Source: Bacteroidaceae bacterium
Lineage (GTDB): Bacteria; Bacteroidota; Bacteroidia; Bacteroidales; Bacteroidaceae
Direction: 5' to 3'
Assembly: GCA_024697945.1 (NCBI GenBank)
Contig: JAILRU010000086.1
Span: 38,822-102,821, forward strand
Length of the DNA: 64,000 nt
Part shown: positions 47,601 through 55,980 of the stretch, in pieces
How positions within the stretch are numbered: position 1 is the stretch's first letter
How the letters are laid out: each line of letters opens with the position of its first letter
The notes under the pieces: generated by a model
The model's database searches: none
Told to the model about the DNA's origin: nothing
Seen by the model: the letters and a program-made list of their open reading frames with translations, nothing else
Program-made: the position numbers and the translations under genes

Positions 47601-48313
47601 TTCTTTAACTCCTCTAAAGACCTTACGTACGCCGCTACAACCCAGCCGTTACCTCGGCTCCAATAGCAGTTCGCTCCATCGCTCTCTTTGTATGGCGGAA
47701 CAAAGTTGGCATCGCGCCACCACAAGCCTTCCTTGGCATTCCACAGACCTCCGCCGCATACGTTGCGCGACCACTCATAGCAGTCCCTTGCAAAGAGGAT
47801 ATAGCGTTTGTCGCCAGTAATTCTGTACATCTTGGCGTATGCCGGCATAGCCATCTGAATGGCATCTATCCACGTCCAATAGTCCACCCGATGCTCGGAC
47901 ATCTGTTTCTCCATGTTCACTCGGCAGCTGTCTATCATCTGCTGGTTGCTGGTCATCTCATAGCGGTCGAGATAGGTCTGCATGCAGCATTGGTCGTCAG
48001 CATTCGTTGTCTTGGTGCCATTGCGTGGTGTCCACTTGTGGTAAGTGCCCCATTCGTTCACATATTTCAGGTAATATGGCTGTGAATCAATACTATAGAG
48101 TGCCATCAGACCCTCGTAATAGACCCCACGCGTCCATAGCGAACTGGGACGCTTCCTACCCACGAAAGTATCTTTGGTGGGGTCGGGCCACTTCTGAACG
48201 AAATACTGGTTCACCCTTCGGGCAGTTTCCAATACGTCATCAGTCCGCTCGGCTGTTGCAGGCATTACTACCAGAGCAACAAATCCAGATACAGCGAATA
48301 GTCGTCTAAGCAT
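44672..48313 (-). CDS. GH105 unsaturated rhamnogalacturonyl hydrolase / GH106 alpha-L-rhamnosidase fusion
   Basis: A 1213-residue bifunctional enzyme with a signal peptide (about 1-21). Residues 25-378 are a GH105 (alpha/alpha)6 barrel with the catalytic Asp in WTWIDAIQMAMP, which frees the 4,5-unsaturated galacturonate left by lyases. Residues 390-1210 are GH106 (RWWWLGSAVTEEGLTWQME onward), releasing alpha-L-rhamnose. The join (about 379-389, LLKGERVKKLN) is coded by a repeat of the type usually found between genes here. Further repeat-coded inserts lie at about 232-250, 922-938 and 1029-1043. Both halves seem intact. It overlaps the GH28-CE12 start. Confidence 0.9.
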   Translation of the reverse strand: MLRRLFAVSGFVALVVMPATAERTDDVLETARRVNQYFVQKWPDPTKDTFVGRKRPSSLWTRGVYYEGLMALYSIDSQPYYLKYVNEWGTYHKWTPRNGTKTTNADDQCCMQTYLDRYEMTSNQQMIDSCRVNMEKQMSEHRVDYWTWIDAIQMAMPAYAKMYRITGDKRYILFARDCYEWSRNVCGGGLWNAKEGLWWRDANFVPPYKESDGANCYWSRGNGWVVAAYVRSLEELKKLKKLGELKEINNFCEELTADYKAMMEALLRCQREDGFWNVSLMSPTTFGGPETSGTALFLMGMAWGVRNGILSEEKYRPAIDKAWNAIATKAIHPNGFIGFLQGTGKEPKDGQPVTYTSVPDFEDYGAGCVLLGAVEYYMLLKGERVKKLNVAKAGARWWWLGSAVTEEGLTWQMEQMASHGIGTLEITPLYGVQGNDANNISFLSPEWMKMLEYTIHEGKRIGIQIDMNLGTGWPFGSPETPITEAACKLVVVDSLVDSKLAKSILLPAPKKEQPYARLLVQRDYKSHVKGKRRVIALYESRTRQMVKRAAPGGEGYVIDHFDSTAVAHYLSRFDRAFKQSGVPMPATFFNDSYEVFGADWTPTLLSEFEVRRGYRLEDKLQEFVDGEAQVISDYRETLSDLLLKNFTEQWVKWSHEHGVKVRNQAHGSPANLIDIYAAVDIPEIEGFGLSDFGIKGLRADPGMTRKNFSDLSMLKYASSAAHVTGKPLVSSETFTWLTEHFRTSLSQMKPDLDLMFCAGVNRMFFHGTCYSPKDDLWPGWKFYASVDMSPTNSIWRDAPMLMSYIDFCQQRLQEGEPDNDFLVLLPVRNMWRTNLDKRLMLFEINSMEKKAPEFIASILKIDSLGYDCDYISEKYLLTTSFIDGKLQTAAGTRYAALILPPDCILSKVAQQHLERLKRQGANIIYEGIKEAKGVREIIIDAEELVKYAKPEELRTALHVKMIRRRVGDSYRYFVSNLTPNDVMMREVSLASTGAIVTVSLRSGESCFIDALPDGKTTIIYPVDAIQPGISHFSSFTIHFSLLTDLSKNKWSLRFIESQPAIADTITINGLKTWESLPNDSLKELMGTGVYETTFSLSANDVKNVAYQIDLGDVRESARVYINGMYVGCAWCVPFTLDFDKLLHEGENTIRIEVTNLPANRIAAYDRRGVKWRKFNEINVVDINYKRTTYGEWAPVPSGLNSYVRIYKRLIMKR
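45185..45229 (-). repeat. In-frame CACTTTTCACTT repeat in the GH106 half
   Basis: On the minus strand TTTTTCATCTTTCACTATTCACTTTTCACTT-type units code for HFSSFTIHFSLLT. The same units make up spacers at 52.6, 57.7 and 63.6 kb. Confidence 0.75.
45498..45550 (-). repeat. In-frame GAATTAAAGAAGCTAAAGG repeat in the GH106 half
   Basis: Codes for YEGIKEAKGVREIII with units of GGAATTAAAGAAG/CTAAAGGAGTTAGAG, like the units at 47563-47620 in the GH105 half. Confidence 0.6.
47146..47178 (-). repeat. Spacer-type repeat forming the GH105-GH106 linker
   Basis: On the minus strand TTAAAAGGTGAAAGGGTTAAAAAGTTAAATG codes for LLKGERVKKLN. The same AAAGGTGAAAAGGTTAAAAAG wording fills the spacer between the GH35 and GH105-GH106 genes. 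Confidence 0.75.
47563..47620 (-). repeat. In-frame GAGTTAAAGAAGTTAAAG repeat in the GH105 half
   Basis: GAGTTAAAGAAG/TTAAAGAAGTTAGGG/GAGTTAAAGGAG units code for EELKKLKKLGELKEINN, a charged stretch between two barrel helices. Confidence 0.75.
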
Positions 48314-48338
48314 TTTATACCTTTAGCTTTTTAACTTC

Positions 48339-50387
48339 TCAATTTTTCACCTTTTCACCTTTAATAGTAACTGACTTCACCTCCTCGCCTGGGGTCTGAA
48401 CGTCAGCTTCACGTGGGAAATAAACGGGCATATCCTTTTGGAGGGGCAGGATGCGGAGTTCAAGCTGGCGGCAGTCTTTGGGCAAGCGCCAGAGGGCATA
48501 TTGGAAAGGACGACCATTGTAGAAATTGTCGTCAATGAGACGCCCGTTGGCATAAAGTCGAGCTACGTCGCCCCGATACTCTATCTGCAGAAGAGCAGCC
48601 GGATAGGCATAGAGGGCAGAATCAGCTGGCAGGGAAATCCGATAGACGGCAGCCTGGTCGAAATCAGATTCCACAGGCTCTTCTGCAACCTTAGCCACAC
48701 CAATGGTAATCTGACGGGGAGTGCCAGCGGACTGAACTTTCGTGAATTGACAATTGAGAATGGGTGATTGAGTATTTTCATCGGCAAGGAACAGATGTCC
48801 AGCTTGTTCCGACGTGAGCAGATAAATGTTTTTATAGACAGTCTTAGTAGTACCGTATGCCTTCACATTTCGCAACACCTTACCATCAACAGCAATCTCC
48901 GTGGGGATGCCAGGGATTTGTTCCAGATATATATTGCCATCGCGGTGGCTGATGAGCTGTGCTGTAGCATAGTGGATGCCGTCGATGTTTACGGGAAAGA
49001 TGCACGTCGTGGAGGCAGGAATTGTCATGGGTTTCTGCGGGAACTTCACGCCACAGACATCGAACTGGATTCCCTGCTTGGCAGTCAGGTTTCCGAAGCG
49101 TTCGTAATTGTTGATGAAGACGAAGCCCTGTTCTCCCTGACTCCTGTAGCTCCATCGCAGGTGTGAGTCATCGCCCTGCTTGATGTCCTGCTCACAGGGA
49201 TAGGTGGCTTTCATGGGTGCCAGCAATTCGCCGTAGTCCTGCATGAAGAGATGCAGTTTGCGGAGCATGTAGAAATGGGGCTTTCGCTGGCCGAATTCAT
49301 TCAGCGGCGCTTGGAAGTCATAGGTCATGGCTGGCAGGTCGTTCCAGTTGGTGCTCAGCGTGCGTTGTTGCTCGTTGAGGGTCACACCCAGTTTGCCTTC
49401 GGGGTTGGTACCTCCGTGGTACATGTAGTAGCCCAGGAGATTGCTGTTGCTTCCCAGTTTGACAACAGCCATCGCGTAGGAATCTTCCGGATAGATGTAG
49501 ATGCGACGATGGTAGGAAGTCATCATACCGCCACCCAACTCACAGGTAAAATAGGGGTATGTGGGGTTAGAGTCTGCCGGCTTCGAATAGTCAATCTGTT
49601 CGGATGCAATGGCTTCAGTGGTACGTGTCTCGCGGAAATTGAATGCCTTGTAGTATTTGCCGCATCCCTCTTCGAGGCTACGGTCCCAGAAGCCGTCGGC
49701 ATAGTCGCCATAGAGCGGCAGCATCTCGCCATAGGGGACAGGCTTCCTGAGCTGTGGCCAGCCGGTGAAGGTGTAGAAGGGCAAGTCGAAGCCAATGCTC
49801 TTAGCTATACCCTTGAGTGTCATCAGGTAGGCTCCATCGCCACCATATTCGTTGTCGAACTGCGCCGCTATGACGGGGCCTCCGTCTTTCCATTGCAAGC
49901 CTTGCACCTGTGTGAATATCTGACGGTACAGTTTCTCGACAAAACCGAGAAACACTTTATCCATGGAACGCAACTTGCAGCCCGTCAATACAACCCAGTC
50001 GGGAATGCCTCCACCTCGAACCTCACCGTGACAGTAGGGTCCTATACGCAGTACGACAGGCATGTTCTCTGCCTTGCATGTCTCGAGAAAGCGGCGCAGG
50101 TCGCGCTGTCCGCTCCAGTCATACTGTCCCTGAATCTCTTCGATGTGGTTCCAAAACACGTAGCAGGCCAGCATGGTGATACCGCCTTCCTTCATCTGCT
50201 GCACGGCACGTTCCCATTCCTGGGCTGGGATGCGCGAGTAGTGGATTTCGCCCATAGCAGGCACTACGCGACGTCCGTCGATGATAAGACTCTGCTGGTC
50301 CCAAGTCACCTGCGCATAAAGAAAGGAGATAAAGGGAGATAGAAGAAGATAAAGGAAGATAAACCTTTTCAATTTTTCACCTTTCAT
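48339..50387 (-). CDS. GH35 beta-galactosidase
   Basis: A secreted beta-galactosidase of 682 residues that likely removes galactose side chains from rhamnogalacturonan I. Signal peptide about 1-25. The GH35 barrel shows GEIHYSRIPAQEWE, YVFWNHIE, the acid/base in IAAQFDNEYGG (about 177) and the nucleophile in YFTCELGGGM (about 282), followed by C-terminal beta-sandwich domains. Both ends of the gene (MKGEKLKR and IKGEKVKN) are coded by GTGAAAAG-type spacer repeats. Second gene of the pectin operon, 10 bp after PL11 and 25 bp before the GH105-GH106 gene. Confidence 0.93.
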   Translation of the reverse strand: MKGEKLKRFIFLYLLLSPFISFLYAQVTWDQQSLIIDGRRVVPAMGEIHYSRIPAQEWERAVQQMKEGGITMLACYVFWNHIEEIQGQYDWSGQRDLRRFLETCKAENMPVVLRIGPYCHGEVRGGGIPDWVVLTGCKLRSMDKVFLGFVEKLYRQIFTQVQGLQWKDGGPVIAAQFDNEYGGDGAYLMTLKGIAKSIGFDLPFYTFTGWPQLRKPVPYGEMLPLYGDYADGFWDRSLEEGCGKYYKAFNFRETRTTEAIASEQIDYSKPADSNPTYPYFTCELGGGMMTSYHRRIYIYPEDSYAMAVVKLGSNSNLLGYYMYHGGTNPEGKLGVTLNEQQRTLSTNWNDLPAMTYDFQAPLNEFGQRKPHFYMLRKLHLFMQDYGELLAPMKATYPCEQDIKQGDDSHLRWSYRSQGEQGFVFINNYERFGNLTAKQGIQFDVCGVKFPQKPMTIPASTTCIFPVNIDGIHYATAQLISHRDGNIYLEQIPGIPTEIAVDGKVLRNVKAYGTTKTVYKNIYLLTSEQAGHLFLADENTQSPILNCQFTKVQSAGTPRQITIGVAKVAEEPVESDFDQAAVYRISLPADSALYAYPAALLQIEYRGDVARLYANGRLIDDNFYNGRPFQYALWRLPKDCRQLELRILPLQKDMPVYFPREADVQTPGEEVKSVTIKGEKVKN

Positions 50388-50397
50388 TTTTAATTTT

Positions 50398-52431
50398 TCA
50401 TTTTTCCCTTTTCATTATCTTATATCCCTTTCTGCATTCAATATAGAGCCCTGGATGTTTGGGCGAGCTGACGGGACGACCCATCAGGTCATACCAGCGT
50501 GGAGCACTTTCGAGGTCATCGTCACCTTTGAGAGCAAGAATATCTGTGGATTCTTCGTGAAGTTTTACGTAGTATTCAATGGGACTATAGCCGAGGTGTG
50601 GAGGCTGGTTATAACCACAGTTCTGCCAGGCGATTGCCATGTCGTAAACATGGTCGTCGCGCAACCACGGCAGTTTGTACTTGCTCTCGGTCGTAGTGGT
50701 GAAGATGGTCAGGTAGTAGTTGTCCCCATTCTGTGCCCAATAGACAGCCTCCTCGCGCCAGTCGCCGAAGAGATCGCATTGCAGGCAGCAGTTGTACTTC
50801 GTACTGTTGTTGGAGTTGGCGCCATAGCCATAGTTGTAGAGCGTACAGGTGCGGTCCCATGATTTAGTGGAAGCGTTCCACTTATCGATGTGGCTGCGGT
50901 CGTGGTATTCGCGCAACAGGTCGCCGTCCCAGTAGATGGCGTAGTTAATGGAAGAGCTCTGGATGGTTCCCACATGCCACGGGGCAATAGCCTCGCCCTT
51001 GCAGGTCATCAGGTTCGCTTCACTCCATTCCATGAACTCGGCACCATCGTAATTGCCGTCGCAGTCAAGAGCAAGTCCGCGAGCTGTGTCGCCGCCTGTT
51101 TGGGACTTCCCTACCAGAATGCTTCCCGTCTTGGCATCGATGAGTGCGGCATCGTACTTTGCCGAGCCATCTTCGGTAATGATGAAGACCTCCATGCCTT
51201 CGTTGTCGGGGTCGAAGTCACCCAGGTGGGTGGCATCACCATGTCCCAGTCCGGTACGCCAAAGCAGGGAACCGTCGTGGTCGATGGCTGCCGAGCCTAC
51301 CATCACCTCGTCGAAACCGTCTCCGTCCATGTCGCCAACAGTCAGGCTGTGAGCCCCTTGTCCATAGATGCCACGTCCGCTCTTGTCGGAGGTGTGCTTC
51401 CACAGCACCTTCAGATTCGTTCCATCCCATTTGTAGGCAGCAGCATAGCTATAGGTATAGATGCCACGTACGGTAACGGCACAAGGCGTAGGCTGTCCAT
51501 CGACATCAAGGAAGGCCACACAGCCCTTGAACCAGTTGCCGCGATGACCGTAGTTGGCACCGTCTGTCTTGCCCGAGCGGTCGTCCCAGTTGCTCTGGAT
51601 GTCGAATGTCGGCCAATATAGTGTGGTAGCCAGTTCTTCGCCCGTCACGCCGTCGAAGCATGTCAGCCATTCCTTGCCGCCATTGGTAATGACGCCCGCC
51701 GAGTTGATGGACGATTTCGTATGGTCGGCTTTCGAAGCAGGTCCCATGTGTAGAAATTCGCCCGTAGCATCCTTCGAACCCTGAGCCGTCTTGCAGATGA
51801 GTTCTCCCTTGCCGTCGCCGTCGAAGTCGTAGCACAGGAAGGTGAAACGGCATCCTGCCAGCACGTTCGGTCCGAAGTCAATGCGCCACAGACGTGTGCC
51901 GTCCAGCTTGTAGCAGTCCAAGATTTGTGGTCCAGTAGCCGTACAGGTCGAGCCGGCATTCGAGGGTTCCCATTTCATGATGATTTCCTGTTCGCCGTCT
52001 CCGTCCATGTCGTAGGCCGAGCAGTCATTGGGCGTATAGGTCACCACCGTACCATCATTCATCTTATAGTTGCCAGGGTATTCGAGCTTGATGTGATGAA
52101 AGAACTTCCTGTCGCCGCAGGGCTGACACTCCTGAGTCTCTATGACATTACCTTCAGCATCGAGCACTTCCAGTCGGATCGTCTGGCTGCTGACTCCCGC
52201 ATTGAGCACCGTGTTTGTGCGGTCTTTCAAAGACTTTCTCAGGCGGTTGTTGGCATAGAGGTTGTACGTTGTGTTAAACGGGTCGTCGGTACTCCTCATG
52301 CGCCAGCTCACGAACACATTCTTTTCGTCAACAGTTTTACAGGCCCACAGCCCACGACTATTCTGCCCACTGGCAGACAAAACAGACAACAGACAACAGG
52401 CAATAGTCAACAGAATAATCTTACTTTTCAT
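50398..52431 (-). CDS. PL11 rhamnogalacturonan lyase with T9SS-type tail
   Basis: A 677-residue secreted lyase that cuts the rhamnogalacturonan backbone by beta-elimination and makes unsaturated ends for GH105. Signal peptide about 1-22; an N-terminal Ig-like module is followed by the PL11 beta-propeller, with repeated calcium-binding blocks (DMDGDGEQEIIMKWEPS, YDFDGDGKGELICKTA, DMDGDGFDEVMVG, DLFGDWREEAVYW). The C-terminus is a sorting-type tail (RWYDLMGRPV..PGLYIECRKG), so T9SS export is inferred. First gene of the minus-strand operon with GH35, GH105-GH106 and GH28-CE12. Confidence 0.95.
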   Translation of the reverse strand: MKSKIILLTIACCLLSVLSASGQNSRGLWACKTVDEKNVFVSWRMRSTDDPFNTTYNLYANNRLRKSLKDRTNTVLNAGVSSQTIRLEVLDAEGNVIETQECQPCGDRKFFHHIKLEYPGNYKMNDGTVVTYTPNDCSAYDMDGDGEQEIIMKWEPSNAGSTCTATGPQILDCYKLDGTRLWRIDFGPNVLAGCRFTFLCYDFDGDGKGELICKTAQGSKDATGEFLHMGPASKADHTKSSINSAGVITNGGKEWLTCFDGVTGEELATTLYWPTFDIQSNWDDRSGKTDGANYGHRGNWFKGCVAFLDVDGQPTPCAVTVRGIYTYSYAAAYKWDGTNLKVLWKHTSDKSGRGIYGQGAHSLTVGDMDGDGFDEVMVGSAAIDHDGSLLWRTGLGHGDATHLGDFDPDNEGMEVFIITEDGSAKYDAALIDAKTGSILVGKSQTGGDTARGLALDCDGNYDGAEFMEWSEANLMTCKGEAIAPWHVGTIQSSSINYAIYWDGDLLREYHDRSHIDKWNASTKSWDRTCTLYNYGYGANSNNSTKYNCCLQCDLFGDWREEAVYWAQNGDNYYLTIFTTTTESKYKLPWLRDDHVYDMAIAWQNCGYNQPPHLGYSPIEYYVKLHEESTDILALKGDDDLESAPRWYDLMGRPVSSPKHPGLYIECRKGYKIMKREK

Positions 52432-52525
52432 CTTTTATTTCAAAATTATTATTTCACTTAGTTTTAGGGCATAGCCTAATTATGAATTGTGAATTATGAA
52501 TTGTGAATTCTATTCATTTTCCCTG

Positions 52526-52533
52526 CAAATATA
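52526..52533 (-). promoter_or_regulatory. -7 box of the pectin operon
   Basis: On the minus strand TATATTTG followed by CAGGG, about 95 bp before the PL11 start. The -33 position carries only a weak ATTG. Confidence 0.5.
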
Positions 52534-52629
52534 CAAATAATTTTTCATTCTCAATTCTTTTTAACCATTTAACTTTTCAACATTACTATAATTTTTCACT
52601 TTTCACTTTCCACTTTTCACTTTTTATTG

Positions 52630-52637
52630 TATCTTTG
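52630..52637 (+). promoter_or_regulatory. -7 box of the Gfo/Idh/MocA oxidoreductase gene
   Basis: TATCTTTG followed by CAAGG, 27 bp before the ATG at 52664. CACTTTTCACTTT repeats occupy the region upstream. Confidence 0.6.
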
Positions 52638-52663
52638 CAAGGCAAACGTTAAAATTTTTGACC

Positions 52664-54034
52664 ATGAACAAGAAAACAACCAACCCAAAAGAAAATAAAT
52701 CCATGTCACGCCGTGATTTTCTTCTGACGGCGGGCACAGGCTTAGCTGGTTTCATGATACTACCCAGCTTCACCATTGACGGCAAACGCATTGCTCCGAG
52801 CGACAGAGTCGTGCTTGGCTTCGTAGGACTCGGTCAGCAGGGATGCAGCGACTTCCGCAGCTTTGCAGCATGTCCGGGAGTACAGGTGGCAGCCTGCTGC
52901 GACGTGGATAGCATCAAACGCGAACGCTTCCGTCGCTACGTGACGAACTGGCAGAAAGAGAAGTCCATGCCCGTACGTTGTGATGTCTATGAGGAATACG
53001 AACGCCTCCTGGAGCGCAAGGACATCGATGCCATAGAGATAGCTACGCCCGACCACTGGCACGCCCTGGTTGCCGTGCATTCTCTTCAGGCTGGAAAGGA
53101 TGTCTATGTGCAGAAACCTCTTGCTTACACCATCACCGAAGGCCTGGCTGTACAGAGAGCCGTTCGCGCCAACAATCGCATCCTCCAGATGGGAAGCCAG
53201 CAGCGCAGCAGCTCGGAATTCCAGACCGCCATTGCTATGGTACGCAGCGGAGCTTTGGGTGATATCAAGGAGATATACGTCCGTGTAGGCGAGCCGCCAA
53301 AGCCTTTCGACCTGCCCGAAATGCCTGTTCCCGACAATCTCAACTTCAACCTCTGGTTAGGTCCGCTCAATAACCCGAAGATACACTATCATCCCGACAT
53401 CTGTCCCGTCGTGACACTCGACCCCGATAAGAACGAGTCACTATGGGGAGCCTGGCGATGGTACGAAGAGACTGGCAATGGATTCCCTGCCGACTGGGGC
53501 GCACACATGTACGACATCGCACAGGCAGCCATCGGCATGGATGGGCTCGGACCTATTGAATTCATTCCTCAGGGATACAACGGAGCGGAATACGCCACGA
53601 TGAAGTATGCCAACGGCATCATCATGCAGGAACGTCCTTTCACCGACGACAAGGAGGCTAAGGGCATAAAGTTTATCGGCGACAAGGGTTGGCTGAAGGT
53701 GGCACGCGGTTACATAGAGTGCTCGGACAGCAAACTGCTGAAGAAGCAGCAGGAAGAAGTAGCTGCCGGACAGTATGAGGTTAGCTCACCCCACATGCAG
53801 AACTTCATCGACGCCATCCGCGAGCACAAAGACCCGATAGCTCCTGTTGAGTACGGATGCAGCACAAACACCCTCTGTTGCTTGTTCAACATTGCCCGCG
53901 AGCTGAAGCGCTCGGTCCATTGGAATCCGGCTACCCTTTCCTTCGGCGACGACAAGGAAGCCTTTGCCCATCGTCTGTACTACTACGACTACCGGCGCCC
54001 ATACACCCTACCCTATCTGGAAAGGCGCGGATAG
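52664..54034 (+). CDS. Gfo/Idh/MocA family oxidoreductase with Tat signal
   Basis: A 456-residue NAD(P)-dependent sugar oxidoreductase-type protein exported by the Tat route: SRRDFLLTAGTGLAGFMI is a twin-arginine signal. The Rossmann domain begins VVLGFVGLGQQG, with EIATPDHWHA and VQKPLAYT (the lysine of the EKP-type motif), and the C-terminal domain has WGAHMYDIAQ. The substrate is unknown; some exported relatives (GH109) cleave glycosides by an NAD-dependent mechanism, which could fit the sugar-degrading context. I start at ATG 52664 and not at an in-frame TTG six bases earlier. The stop abuts that of the convergent helicase gene. Confidence 0.9.
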   Translation: MNKKTTNPKENKSMSRRDFLLTAGTGLAGFMILPSFTIDGKRIAPSDRVVLGFVGLGQQGCSDFRSFAACPGVQVAACCDVDSIKRERFRRYVTNWQKEKSMPVRCDVYEEYERLLERKDIDAIEIATPDHWHALVAVHSLQAGKDVYVQKPLAYTITEGLAVQRAVRANNRILQMGSQQRSSSEFQTAIAMVRSGALGDIKEIYVRVGEPPKPFDLPEMPVPDNLNFNLWLGPLNNPKIHYHPDICPVVTLDPDKNESLWGAWRWYEETGNGFPADWGAHMYDIAQAAIGMDGLGPIEFIPQGYNGAEYATMKYANGIIMQERPFTDDKEAKGIKFIGDKGWLKVARGYIECSDSKLLKKQQEEVAAGQYEVSSPHMQNFIDAIREHKDPIAPVEYGCSTNTLCCLFNIARELKRSVHWNPATLSFGDDKEAFAHRLYYYDYRRPYTLPYLERRG

Positions 54035-55939
54035 TCACCATTGTTCATCAACATATTCTGCCAGACGCTTGTAGAACGGCATTCGGCACAGCGTGGAGCG
54101 GTCACCCAGCAGGATGAGTTTCATCCGGGCACGGGTGATGGCTACATTCATGCGTCGCAGGTCGCGCAGGAAACCTATGTCGCCTTCAGCGTTCGAACGG
54201 ACAAGGCTGATGACGATGACATCGCGTTCCTGTCCCTGGAAGCCATCTACGGTGTTTACTGTGATAAGGTTACGGAAGGGACGCCAATAGCGGTCTCGCT
54301 TCAGTAGCTGTCGCAGGAGACGTATCTGTCCCTTGTAGGGCGAGATGATGCCCACGTCGATGCGTTCCTCTAATAGGCGGTCCTTGCCAATCTTATCGAA
54401 ATACCGCTTCAACGTTTCCAGTGTCAGGGCTGCCTCGGCAGGATTCACGCGGGATAGGCCGTCGGCCTTCTCGCCTCCTGTTTGTTCATCGTCGCTTGGA
54501 CTGTCTATCCATTCCACAGCCGTGTCCCAGTCGAGGATGCCTCGGTATTTCACTTCGGGAGCACTCTCGAGCATCCCGCCGTAGAACTCGTGGTTGGGGA
54601 ACTGCATGATGGTGTCGCACATACGGTATTGCACACGGAGGAGGGACACCACCTTCGGCTTGTTCTCTACGATGGCCTGCATCAGGGTGCGGTCCAGTCC
54701 GCCTCGCAGGGCTTCGGGACTCTTTATGGTAGGAGGCAGTTGGCGATGGTCTCCGGCAAAGACTACACGATGCGCCTTGCGGATAGCAATCCAACAGGCA
54801 GCTTCCAGAGCCTGAGCCGCTTCGTCGATGAACAACGTACCGAACTTCATACCCGTCAGCAGACGATTGGCAGACCCGGCAAGGGTGCATGCTATCACCT
54901 TGGCATCATCGAAAAGAGCCTGGTTGATGGTGAATTCCATCTCAGCGGCACGTCCCTTGAGACGGGCGATTTTCTGATGCCTGTTATCGCGGTTTCCGCT
55001 ACGCGATTCGTACAACTCACGTATGGCGCGACGCACAGCCCACAGGTCCTGATACAAGGGATGAGCCTCGAAACGACGTTCGTAGGTGAAGCCCAACATC
55101 TTGTCCGTGACGCGTGTGGGATTGCCTATACGCAGCACACTTACGCCGCGGTCCACCAGCTTCTCCGCAATCCAGTCCACAGCCATGTTCGATTGGGCGC
55201 ATACCAGCACCTGATTCTCGCGTCGCAGGGTCTCGTATATGGCTTCCACCAGGGTCGTCGTCTTGCCTGTTCCCGGCGGTCCGTGAACCACAGCCACATC
55301 CTTTGCCCACAGCACTTCGTTTACGGCAGCCTGTTGCGACGTGTTGAGCCAGGGGAAGCGGACAGGGTCAAAGGTGAATTTCTGTGCAGGCAGCGTGCTA
55401 TGGAAGATTTCGCGCAGTTCAGCCAAACGACCCGTCTTGGCGCTGATAACATCGTCCAGAGCTTCGAACATCAGCCTGTACGTCTGTTCGTCGAGGTATA
55501 GCTGCAATCCAAGCCTATAGGCAGACCTCAACTGCTCCAGAGCATCGCCCGTGGGCAGGGCAATAACCATGCGGTCGTCCTCGGCAAAACTCACCTGACC
55601 GATGAACTTGTAGTAGTGCAGCATCCCGCTCGAGCGGTGCTTGTAGCCCGAAGCATCCTCCGTGAAGAAGCAGACCGGCTTGCCAGGCTCGAAGAGCGAC
55701 ATATCATCGTCGTTTGCCACATCTTTTGCGCCACCATTGAAGACCTCCACCACCAACTGGTCCAGCGAGTTGTGGTAGCTGCGTCCCAGCCTGAGCGGGA
55801 ACCAAGCCAGTCCGCGTCGCACCTTGCTGTCAATTCCCGTAGCCTCGGTGAGACGTTGAAACTCCTCCTTCTCGTAGGCATATTCTGTCTGCAGCATTTC
55901 CCGCTGCCGGTTCAATATAGAGATAGGACTTTCTGCCAT
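54035..55939 (-). CDS. UPF1/DNA2-like superfamily 1 helicase
   Basis: A 634-residue SF1 helicase of the IGHMBP2/NAM7-like group. An N-terminal beta-barrel-like domain (about 30-190) is followed by Walker A GPPGTGKTTT (about 218), the DEAAQA box (about 378), GDHRQLPPT, QYRM, and the end motifs VDGFQGQERDVIVISLVRS and RRMNVAITRAR. It likely unwinds nucleic acid in repair or RNA metabolism. The gene meets the upstream oxidoreductase stop with no spacer. Confidence 0.93.
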   Translation of the reverse strand: MAESPISILNRQREMLQTEYAYEKEEFQRLTEATGIDSKVRRGLAWFPLRLGRSYHNSLDQLVVEVFNGGAKDVANDDDMSLFEPGKPVCFFTEDASGYKHRSSGMLHYYKFIGQVSFAEDDRMVIALPTGDALEQLRSAYRLGLQLYLDEQTYRLMFEALDDVISAKTGRLAELREIFHSTLPAQKFTFDPVRFPWLNTSQQAAVNEVLWAKDVAVVHGPPGTGKTTTLVEAIYETLRRENQVLVCAQSNMAVDWIAEKLVDRGVSVLRIGNPTRVTDKMLGFTYERRFEAHPLYQDLWAVRRAIRELYESRSGNRDNRHQKIARLKGRAAEMEFTINQALFDDAKVIACTLAGSANRLLTGMKFGTLFIDEAAQALEAACWIAIRKAHRVVFAGDHRQLPPTIKSPEALRGGLDRTLMQAIVENKPKVVSLLRVQYRMCDTIMQFPNHEFYGGMLESAPEVKYRGILDWDTAVEWIDSPSDDEQTGGEKADGLSRVNPAEAALTLETLKRYFDKIGKDRLLEERIDVGIISPYKGQIRLLRQLLKRDRYWRPFRNLITVNTVDGFQGQERDVIVISLVRSNAEGDIGFLRDLRRMNVAITRARMKLILLGDRSTLCRMPFYKRLAEYVDEQW

Positions 55940-55980
55940 AATAATCCTTTCACTTTTTCAACTTTTCATTTTTTCACTTT

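Noticed and set aside
42240..52431. Complete polysaccharide utilisation locus
   Set aside because: No SusC/SusD-like pair, sensor or sigma/anti-sigma gene lies in or beside the operon within the window.
54482..55501. A 339-codon frame antisense to the helicase
   Set aside because: The helicase has all SF1 motifs on the minus strand; this frame has none.
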